From an uncultured Planctomycetaceae bacterium (GTDB lineage: Bacteria > Planctomycetota > Planctomycetia > Pirellulales > UBA1268): a DNA stretch of 11,369 nucleotides. Position numbers and translations under genes: made by a program. The notes under the pieces are model-generated. The model ran no database searches. It was given only the letters and a program-made list of their open reading frames with translations, and was not told the origin of the DNA. Location of the stretch: positions 1 through 11,369 of the forward strand of contig CAISKG010000476.1 of NCBI GenBank assembly GCA_903885855.1. The letters run 5' to 3'. Shown here in pieces: positions 6,045 to 11,369 of this stretch (the first letter of the stretch is position 1; each line of letters begins with the position of its first letter).

Positions 6045-8071
6045 GGCGCGCTCCCCCCGGCCGCGCCGCCCAGGCGCAGGCCCATCCAGGTGCAGCCGTC
6101 GGCGCCGCCGGTGCGGCCGAGCTCCACGAAGCCGAGCTTGCGGTAGAAGGCCTGGGCACGCGTGTTGACCGTCCCCACGCCCAGATGCACGCCGGGCACG
6201 CCGCGGCGGCGGAGCTCGTCGAGGGCGATGCGCATCATGCGCGTCCCCAGGCCGCGCCCCTGCGCCCGGGCCACGAGGTCGATGTGGACGTGGGCGGGGA
6301 AGGCGCCGGGGGGCCCGGGGACGATGTGGTCGGGATGGTGGTAGAGGCGGTGGACATGCGCGGCGCGGCTCCAGCCGGCGGGGTCGCCCGTCGGCTCCGG
6401 GAAGCGCGCGGTCAGGTGCGGCCGCCACTGGTGCTCGTAGCGCTCGTAGAAGCGGTCGGAATCCTCCGCCGCCAGGCAGTAGCCGCACACGCCCTGCTCG
6501 TCCTCGAGCACCCAGGCCAGGTCGGGGGCGAAGGCGAAGTAGGGGCCGACGAAGATCCGCCCCAGGGCGTCGGGGTCGTCGCGGTAGAAGGGGGTGCCGT
6601 CGCCGCCGTCGTCGCCGGTCTCGAGGCAGACGCGGTAGGCGGCCGGCTCGTCGTCGGACCGCGCGGGGCGCACGAGGAACGTGCCCGGCGCGGTGCCGCG
6701 CTCCGCAGGGGCCGCCTCCCAGGGGGGCGGCACGAGGGCGCGGAGCCCCGCGAGGAATCCCCCCCGGAACGTGCCGGGGAGATGGTCGTCGTCGGGGCGC
6801 GGGGGCAGGCCGGCGCCCCGGCGGCGCCGATTCGAGGCCTCGTGCAGCAGCAGCGCACACTCCTCGCGCAGCGGCCACAGCCGCCGGGCGAGGGCGTGGA
6901 GCAGGTCCCGGTCGGCGAGGTCGGCCAGCCGCGTGGCGAGGCGGCGGAGGCGGTCGGCGGCGTCGAGCGCCGCCGTCTCCGCGGCGCCCCAGGCCTCGGG
7001 CGGCTTCGCCATCACGCCGGCCGCGCCCTCGAGCAGCGCCCGGGCGCCGGCGCCGGGCTCGTGGGGGAGATGGAAGCAGTCGGCCAGGAGCAGGAGGTCG
7101 TCGGGCGACACCGGCTCGCGCGCCGGGCGGCCGGGGGCGGCGTCGAGGAGGCGGAAGGCGGGGAGCCAGTCGCGCAGCGCCCCCCCCAGCGCCTCGCGGC
7201 CGTCCCAGGGGCCGTCGCCGGAGAGCCAGGCACTGAAGGTGTGGAGGGGGACGAAGTTCAGCGGCAGCTCGTTGTTGGGATTGAGGAGGATGCCGCGCAC
7301 GCTCCCGCGCAGCGCCCGCGGCCGGCCGGCGTAGGGGCCGAGGAAGCAGCGCTCGCCGTCGTAGTCGTCGGCGAAGAGGTTGTCCCAGATGACCGGCGGG
7401 CGGCGGAGGAGCCCGGCGACGGGGAGGATCGCCTCGGGCGTGATCGCCTCGGAGACGATCTCGGGGCCGGTCCAGAAGACGTCGATCGCCTCGTCGAGCT
7501 GCGCGCCGAGGGTCGCGAGGTAGCCCGGTCCGCCGAGGCCGGCCGCGGCCATCCGGTCGCAGTAGGGGGTGGGGCAGAAGAGGAGGCGGCCGTCGGGGAC
7601 GCGGGCGCGGATCCGGGCCAGCAGGGCGCCGGCGACGGAGGCCTGCGCGGCGGCGAGCGAGCCGAACCGCGCCGTGTCGAGAGCGTGGAGGTCGTCGGGG
7701 ATGTCGTCGAGCAACAGCGCGAACGAGCGGCAGCCGAGGCCGACGAGCTCGTCGATCCTGGCGGCGAGCGCCGCGCCGTCGGCCGGGTCGGCGTGGCGGA
7801 TGTCGAGCCCCGGGCTCACCCCCCACACGAACTCGATGCCCCGCGCCCGGCAGTCGGCCACGAGCCCGGCGATCCGCGCGGCCTCGGCGGCGGGATAGGG
7901 CTCGCGCCAGGCGGCGCGGTGCCAGGGGTCGTCCTTGGGGGCGTAGAGCCAGGTGCCGAGGCCGAAGCGGGCCATCCAGTCCAGGAGCGTGCGCCGCTCG
8001 GCGTCGCTCCACGGCGGGCCGTAGAAGCCCTCGATGACGCCGCCCGGACAGCGTGGCGCGACGGCCTGCAT
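6041..8071 (-). CDS. O-GlcNAcase-like GH84 + stalk + GNAT (HAT-like) fusion protein
   Basis: This 676-residue cytosolic-looking protein (no signal peptide) has the full layout of animal OGA. Residues 10-310 are a GH84 beta-N-acetylglucosaminidase: GGVIEGFYGPPW, LYAPKDD, SPGLDI, the catalytic pair D122-D123 in ALLLDDIPDD, FCPTPYC, WTGPEIVS, VIWDNLFADDYDGER, FLGPY and NPNNE. By alignment from memory, G15, K46, D122, D123, Y170, W229, N231, D236 and N266 correspond to human G67, K98, D174, D175, Y219, W278, N280, D285 and N313. Residues 320-450 match the helical stalk (PVSPDDLLLLADCFHLP, TFRGGFLAGLRALVP). Residues 463-670 form a GNAT domain with VLEDEQGVCGYCL, the acetyl-CoA loop QGRGLG (604-609) and NTRAQAFYRKLGF. 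The expected reaction is retaining, substrate-assisted removal of terminal beta-GlcNAc; the acetyltransferase substrate is unknown. The ATG at 8071 leaves 10 residues before the fold; the in-frame upstream extension is low-complexity. It is first in an operon with EIIC. Confidence 0.95.
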   Translation of the reverse strand: MQAVAPRCPGGVIEGFYGPPWSDAERRTLLDWMARFGLGTWLYAPKDDPWHRAAWREPYPAAEAARIAGLVADCRARGIEFVWGVSPGLDIRHADPADGAALAARIDELVGLGCRSFALLLDDIPDDLHALDTARFGSLAAAQASVAGALLARIRARVPDGRLLFCPTPYCDRMAAAGLGGPGYLATLGAQLDEAIDVFWTGPEIVSEAITPEAILPVAGLLRRPPVIWDNLFADDYDGERCFLGPYAGRPRALRGSVRGILLNPNNELPLNFVPLHTFSAWLSGDGPWDGREALGGALRDWLPAFRLLDAAPGRPAREPVSPDDLLLLADCFHLPHEPGAGARALLEGAAGVMAKPPEAWGAAETAALDAADRLRRLATRLADLADRDLLHALARRLWPLREECALLLHEASNRRRRGAGLPPRPDDDHLPGTFRGGFLAGLRALVPPPWEAAPAERGTAPGTFLVRPARSDDEPAAYRVCLETGDDGGDGTPFYRDDPDALGRIFVGPYFAFAPDLAWVLEDEQGVCGYCLAAEDSDRFYERYEHQWRPHLTARFPEPTGDPAGWSRAAHVHRLYHHPDHIVPGPPGAFPAHVHIDLVARAQGRGLGTRMMRIALDELRRRGVPGVHLGVGTVNTRAQAFYRKLGFVELGRTGGADGCTWMGLRLGGAAGGSAP

Positions 8072-8121
8072 GGTGGGAGGGGCTCCGGGGTGCCGGGGCG
8101 AAGGATGCCGCCGGCGGGGGC

Positions 8122-8150
8122 AGTATCGGTCGGGCGAGCGCGGGGGACAA
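8122..8150 (-). promoter_or_regulatory. Candidate sigma70-type promoter for the OGA-like/EIIC operon
   Basis: Read on the minus strand, TTGTCC (8150-8145) and GATACT (8127-8122) are separated by 17 bases. Each box matches four of six consensus positions. A transcript would start near 8115, giving a leader of about 44 bases before the ATG at 8071. The AT-rich -10 stands out in this very GC-rich sequence. Planctomycete housekeeping promoters are only roughly E. coli-like, so this is a prediction. Confidence 0.4.
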
Positions 8151-8172
8151 TTCACCGGGGCCGCGCGGTGCG

Positions 8173-8200
8173 TTGACAGGGCCCGAACACCAGGGATAAC
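8173..8200 (+). promoter_or_regulatory. Candidate sigma70-type promoter for the SHD1/deacetylase operon
   Basis: TTGACA at 8173-8178 is a perfect -35 hexamer, a rare string in such GC-rich DNA. GATAAC at 8195-8200 matches four of six -10 positions, with a 16-base spacer. Transcription would start near 8207, immediately before the palindrome at 8210-8225, giving a leader of about 50 bases before the ATG at 8257. Position, strand and spacing all agree with driving the downstream gene. Confidence 0.55.
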
Positions 8201-8209
8201 GTCCGGAGG

Positions 8210-8225
8210 GTCCGCCGCGGCGGAC
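8210..8225. repeat. Perfect 16-base palindrome GTCCGCCGCGGCGGAC
   Basis: Both halves (GTCCGCCG and CGGCGGAC) are exact reverse complements with no spacer; the flanking bases no longer pair. It lies just downstream of the candidate +1 of the plus-strand promoter, inside the leader. As DNA it could be an operator for a dimeric repressor. As RNA it could only form a hairpin by opening its centre. GC-rich DNA yields short palindromes by chance, but a 16-base perfect one at this position is notable. Confidence 0.5.
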
Positions 8226-8256
8226 GTGCCCGGGGGCGGCGACGGAGGGGCGAGCG

Positions 8257-10338
8257 ATGGCCGGCGTACGGATGACGCGGTTCGGGCTCGGGGCGGCGCT
8301 GATGGCGGCCGCGGTGATCGCATGGCACGCCGGCGCTCCGGCGCCGGCCCAGGACGCGCCGGCGGCCGAGCGGCAGGCCGGCGAGACGCGCACCTGGACC
8401 GACATCTCCGGGCGCTTCTCGCGCGAGGCGGAGTTCGTGCGCCTCGAGGAGGGGAAGGTGTACCTGCGCCTCCCCAGTGGCAAGGTGACGAGCATCCCCC
8501 TCAAGGAGCTCTCCAAGAAGGACCGCGACTGGGTGCGTGGCCGCGGCGAGGCCGGCGGCGATCCGTCCGGCGGCGACGGCAAGCCCGCCGAGGGGATGAT
8601 CGCCAAGGGGATCGCCACGCGCGTCGTCGTCCGCAGCTACAAGGCGCTCCTCGACGACTCGGTCCACCTCTCGAAGGTCCTCAAGCAGCCCGCCTTCGCC
8701 GGGACGCTGCCGGGGCTGTTCGTCGCCCTCACCGGCGGCAAGCCGCTCGAGGGCTTCGACATCACCAAGCCGGTGGTCTTCACCCTCCACGTCGACGCCA
8801 AGGGGGAGCCGGTCGGCGGGATGGTGGCCGTGCCGGTGCAGGGGAAGGAGAAGTTCCAGAAGACGCTCGACGCGGTCTTCACCGCGACCACCACGGCCAA
8901 GGGGAAGGCCTACGAGATCCCGATGCTGGGGCGGAGCGTGTACGTGAAGCCGGGCGAGGGCTACTTCCTCATCTCCGATTCCCCGCAGGTGATCGCCGCG
9001 GCCAAGGCCGATCCGCCGGCGCCGGTGGCGGTGGCCGACGTGGCGCTGGAGTCGATGGTCGACGCGGTGCCCGAGGAGATACGGATGGCGGGGCTTTCGC
9101 AGTGGGAGCAGATGATGGCCGGCATGCCCGTCGATCCGGCGGCGCCGGAGGCGCAGCGCCGCGTTCAGCAGGTGACGACCGACTGGCTGCGGAAGGTGGT
9201 GCGCAGCCTCACCACCGACGGCGACCGTTCCACGCTCGAGGCCTCGATCGACCCCGAGACGAAACGCTTGAGCGTCGCGGTGTCGATGCGCGCCCGCAGC
9301 GGCACCGGCCTGGCGCAGTCCTTCGCCGACTACGGATCGATCCGCCCCGGCTTCGTCGCCGCGGGCGACGCCGAGGCCATCGCCTGGCTCGGCGTGTCGA
9401 GCCCCAGCGGCGAATGGATGACGATGGCGCTGGAGACGGTCCTCGGCTCCGGGATCGAGGGAATGAAGAAGGGGGTGGCCGACGTGGCCCGCCAGCGGGG
9501 CGAGCAGGTGCCCGCCGAGGTGCAGACGGTCATCGACGGGGTCGAGCAGGCGTCGAAGCGGATGATGGCCACGCGGAGCCTCGAGCAGGAGGTGGTCGTC
9601 TCCGCCGACGCCGAGGGGAAGCCCCGGATCGTGGCCCGCACCGGCGCCGACGGCGCGGCGGAGTTGTACCGGGCGCTCGCGAAGATGGTGGCGATCGACG
9701 GCACCGTCGCCGCCGACGCCGACGGCGTCCTGGCGATGCCGGTGCCGCCTGGGGCGCCCCCCTCGATGGGCCTCCTCGACGTCCCGGTCCGGCTGGCGTC
9801 GACCGACGCGGCGATGGTGATGGGATTCGGCTGCCCCGACAACGCGCCGCTGAAGCCGTTCCTCTCCGGCTCGGGATCGTCGACCAACGTCGCGCCGGTG
9901 TCGGCCTGGATCGACTTCAAGAAGCTGTGGCCGATTCTTGCGGCCAACGACCCGAGCGGGTTGCTCGCCGACACCGCCGGCGCCGTCGGCGAGCAGGGCA
10001 TGCTGCGCCTCGATCTGGGGTCGCTCAGCGACGGCATCGAGCTGCGCATCAACGTCGACGACGGCGTCTTCCAGGTCCTCGGCAAGGTGGCGGAGAAGAT
10101 GTCGGCCCTCCAGGGGGGCCGCGGCGGGCCGGGCGGATTCCCCGGGGGACCGGGCGCATTTCCGGGCGGGCCGGGCGGATTCCCCGGCGGCGGCTTTCCC
10201 GGTCCGGGTGCCGGGGCGGGGCCGGGCGCGCCCCCGGCCGGGCTCCTGCCGCCGACCATCCAGGGCTTCCCGGTGCCGCCGGTGCCGCAGCCGGGGGGCG
10301 TGCCTGGGCCGAACCAGCCGCCGGCGCCGGCGCCGTGA
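8257..10338 (+). CDS. Secreted SHD1-domain protein with Gly/Pro/Phe-rich tail
   Basis: This 693-residue protein has a signal peptide (about residues 7-31: apolar FGLGAALMAAAVIAW, then APAPAQ-D). Residues 46-94 (TWTDISGRFSREAEF, then VRLEEGKVYLRL, IPLKELSKKDRDWV) are an SHD1-type (SLA1 homology) domain, a small beta-barrel-like module that is abundant in secreted planctomycete proteins. A large central part (about 110-615) alternates strands and helices and includes LPGLFVALTGGKPLEGFD and YEIPMLGRSVYVKPGEGYFLIS. I cannot assign it to an enzyme family, and no catalytic motif stands out. The tail (about 620-693) is low-complexity, with three GGPGGFP-like heptads and a Pro-rich end. The ATG at 8257 is chosen over that at 8272 because GGAGGGG (8244-8250) is six bases upstream. 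It is followed by a deacetylase gene overlapping its stop (GTGA). It is likely a periplasmic or surface structural protein; its role is unknown. Confidence 0.88.
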   Translation: MAGVRMTRFGLGAALMAAAVIAWHAGAPAPAQDAPAAERQAGETRTWTDISGRFSREAEFVRLEEGKVYLRLPSGKVTSIPLKELSKKDRDWVRGRGEAGGDPSGGDGKPAEGMIAKGIATRVVVRSYKALLDDSVHLSKVLKQPAFAGTLPGLFVALTGGKPLEGFDITKPVVFTLHVDAKGEPVGGMVAVPVQGKEKFQKTLDAVFTATTTAKGKAYEIPMLGRSVYVKPGEGYFLISDSPQVIAAAKADPPAPVAVADVALESMVDAVPEEIRMAGLSQWEQMMAGMPVDPAAPEAQRRVQQVTTDWLRKVVRSLTTDGDRSTLEASIDPETKRLSVAVSMRARSGTGLAQSFADYGSIRPGFVAAGDAEAIAWLGVSSPSGEWMTMALETVLGSGIEGMKKGVADVARQRGEQVPAEVQTVIDGVEQASKRMMATRSLEQEVVVSADAEGKPRIVARTGADGAAELYRALAKMVAIDGTVAADADGVLAMPVPPGAPPSMGLLDVPVRLASTDAAMVMGFGCPDNAPLKPFLSGSGSSTNVAPVSAWIDFKKLWPILAANDPSGLLADTAGAVGEQGMLRLDLGSLSDGIELRINVDDGVFQVLGKVAEKMSALQGGRGGPGGFPGGPGAFPGGPGGFPGGGFPGPGAGAGPGAPPAGLLPPTIQGFPVPPVPQPGGVPGPNQPPAPAP
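10124..10191 (+). repeat. 21-base tandem repeat encoding GGPGGFP heptads
   Basis: The 15-mer CCGGGCGGATTCCCC occurs at 10129-10143 and again, identical, at 10171-10185. A diverged copy, CCGGGCGCATTTCCG, sits exactly halfway at 10150-10164. The period is therefore 21 bases, encoding GGPGGFP, GGPGAFP and GGPGGFP, followed by a broken GGGFPGP unit. It lies in the disordered tail of the SHD1 protein and looks like in-frame repeat expansion. Confidence 0.8.
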
Positions 10339-11369
10339 TCGCGCGCACCGCGATCGTCGCGCTCGCGGCGGCGCTGGCCCTCGTGCCGCGCGTTGCCGGC
10401 GCCCTCGAGCCGATCCCCGACCGGCTCGTCGTGCTCACCTTCGACGACGCGGCGCGCTCGCACTACGACGTCGCGCGGCCGATCCTCCAGGCGCGCGGCT
10501 TCGGGGCGACCTTCTTCATCTCCGAAGGCTGGGATTTCGCCACCAACAAGCGCGACTTCATGACCTGGGAGCAGATCCGGGCCCTCCACGACGCGGGCTT
10601 CGAGATCGGCAACCACACCCTCGGCCACCAGGCCGTCGCCGCCGGCGCGGCGCTCGAGGCGCTGCCGGCGCAGCTGGCGGGCATCGCCGAGCGCTGCCGC
10701 GAGCATGGCATCCCCGCGCCGACGAGCTTCGCCTACCCCGGCAACGCCATCGTCCCGGAGGCGCTGCCGGTGCTCGCGGCCGCCGGGATCCGCTTCGCGC
10801 GGCGCGGCGGGGCGCCGGAATTCCCCTACGAGGCGGGGCGCGGCAGCGCCTACGAGCCCGGCCTCGACCACCCGCTGCTGATCCCCTCCGCCGGCGACGC
10901 CCGGCCGGCCTGGACCGTCGCCGACCTCGACCGGGCCGTGCTCCAGGCGACGCACGGCCGGATCGCCGTCCTCCAGTTCCACGGCGTGCCCGACACGGCA
11001 CACGACTGGGTGAGCACCGACGCGGCGGCCTTCGAGGGCTTCATGGACCGGCTCGTCGAGCTGGGCTGCACCGTGGTGGCGATGCGCGACCTGGCGCGGT
11101 GGGTCGATCCCGGGATCGTCCCCTCCGACCCGCGGTTCGTGATCGCCGACCGCCAGGCGCGGCTGGCGCGCGGGCTCGAAGGGGACGACTCCCGCCCGCC
11201 GCGCGACGACGCCGACCTCGCGCGCCGCCTGGAGAGCGCCCTCACGTGGCACCGCTTCACGCCGGCGGAGGCGGGGGGCGCGGTGGCCCTCGACGCGGCG
11301 GGGGTGGAGGCCGCGGCGGCGCGGCTGGGGATCGATCCCACCGCGCGGCCGGCGCGCGATGCCGGGGCG
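10335..11369 (+). CDS. Exported polysaccharide deacetylase (NodB/CE4 type), 3' end missing
   Basis: 345 codons are read from a GTG at 10335 to the right edge without a stop. The start overlaps the upstream stop (GTGA), implying coupled translation. Residues 1-23 form a signal peptide (ARTAIVALAAALALVPRVAGA). The NodB domain follows: LTFDDA (34-39, D37/D38 giving the catalytic base and a metal ligand), NHTLGH (93-98, H94 and H98 as metal ligands), SFAYPGN (131-137) and LQFHGV with H216 as the likely catalytic acid. The family removes N- or O-acetyl groups from chitin-like, peptidoglycan or other polysaccharides using a divalent metal. The arginine usually seen in motif 3 is absent, as in some divergent subgroups, so the substrate is open. 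Residues beyond about 235 form a C-terminal extension without a motif I recognise. No other start codon fits between the upstream stop and the signal peptide. Confidence 0.9.
   Translation, partial: MIARTAIVALAAALALVPRVAGALEPIPDRLVVLTFDDAARSHYDVARPILQARGFGATFFISEGWDFATNKRDFMTWEQIRALHDAGFEIGNHTLGHQAVAAGAALEALPAQLAGIAERCREHGIPAPTSFAYPGNAIVPEALPVLAAAGIRFARRGGAPEFPYEAGRGSAYEPGLDHPLLIPSAGDARPAWTVADLDRAVLQATHGRIAVLQFHGVPDTAHDWVSTDAAAFEGFMDRLVELGCTVVAMRDLARWVDPGIVPSDPRFVIADRQARLARGLEGDDSRPPRDDADLARRLESALTWHRFTPAEAGGAVALDAAGVEAAAARLGIDPTARPARDAGA

Larger units (their letters stand above)
8072..8256. promoter_or_regulatory. Divergent control region of the OGA-like/EIIC and SHD1/deacetylase operons
   Basis: These 185 bases lie between two divergently read operons. 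They hold a candidate promoter for each direction, with the two -35 boxes facing each other 22 bases apart (8150 and 8173), and a 16-base perfect palindrome at 8210-8225. Sharing one compact control region raises the chance that the two operons are co-regulated. Shine-Dalgarno sites are GGAGGGG (8244-8250) for the plus strand and a weaker, distant GGAG (8083-8086) for the minus strand. No small ORF is convincing here. Confidence 0.6.

Noticed and set aside
1303..6159. A 1618-codon open frame on the minus strand
   Set aside because: Only its first-translated part (EIIC region in a wrong frame) and its end (the real 1303-1833 gene) touch genes. The middle is antisense to the M13 peptidase and GATase1-like genes, with repetitive acidic/Val/Leu composition typical of shadow frames in GC-rich DNA.
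6185..8176. 663-codon plus-strand frame antisense to the OGA-like gene
   Set aside because: It is rich in Gly/Glu/Val/Ala with no motif, and the opposite strand encodes a strongly conserved enzyme over the same stretch.
8072..8323. An 84-residue N-terminal extension of the OGA-like protein
   Set aside because: The extension is Pro/Arg/Ser-rich, runs through the divergent promoter region and into the opposing SHD1 gene start. GH84 homology begins ten residues after the ATG at 8071.
9330..11252. 640-codon minus-strand frame across the SHD1 protein tail and deacetylase
   Set aside because: It is antisense to a gene with a complete set of NodB motifs. Its Gly/Pro-rich stretch is the complement of the heptad repeats.

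Overview
The window is very GC-rich. It looks like a chromosomal segment from a planctomycete, probably of the Pirellula/Rhodopirellula type. The evidence is the SHD1 domain in the secreted protein at 8257-10338, the Tat-exported beta-helix protein at the left edge, and the general mix of large secreted proteins. This placement is an inference from gene content; there is no rRNA or other phylogenetic marker. I see no tRNA, rRNA, CRISPR array, insertion sequence or phage gene. Coding density is close to complete: the only gaps above 20 bases are two divergent intergenic regions (1834-1974 and 8072-8256).

Layout from left to right: (1) A minus-strand pair, a small secreted protein with a CSGHCH motif (1303-1833) followed, with an ATGA overlap, by a Tat-signal right-handed beta-helix protein that runs off the left edge (1-1306). 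(2) Divergently, a plus-strand pair, a secreted M13 (neprilysin/PepO-type) zinc metallopeptidase (1975-4023) and, 15 bases later, a GATase1-like protein lacking the nucleophilic cysteine (4039-4830). (3) A minus-strand pair, a 676-residue O-GlcNAcase-like protein (6041-8071) followed, with an ATGA overlap, by a lactose/cellobiose/chitobiose-type PTS EIIC permease (4776-6044). The tail of the EIIC gene overlaps the tail of the GATase1-like gene by 55 bases, head-on. (4) Divergently, a plus-strand pair, a secreted SHD1-domain protein with a Gly/Pro/Phe-rich tail (8257-10338) and, with a GTGA overlap, a NodB-type polysaccharide deacetylase that runs off the right edge (10335-11369).

The most striking item is the protein at 6041-8071. 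It is not just a GH84 catalytic domain. It appears to be a full-length counterpart of animal O-GlcNAcase (OGA): GH84 domain, helical stalk, then the C-terminal acetyltransferase-like domain. It lacks the long disordered linker of the human protein. All the active-site residues I recall for human OGA have counterparts. Unlike the human pseudo-HAT domain, the bacterial C-terminal domain keeps a canonical acetyl-CoA loop (QGRGLG). It has no signal peptide and is translationally coupled to a sugar permease in which a conserved histidine is replaced by asparagine. The working idea is a cytosolic system for GlcNAc conjugates, either imported chito-oligosaccharide-like sugars or intracellular O-GlcNAc, possibly linked to acetylation. 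The neighbouring deacetylase also belongs to a family that usually acts on GlcNAc polymers, but a functional link is only inferred.
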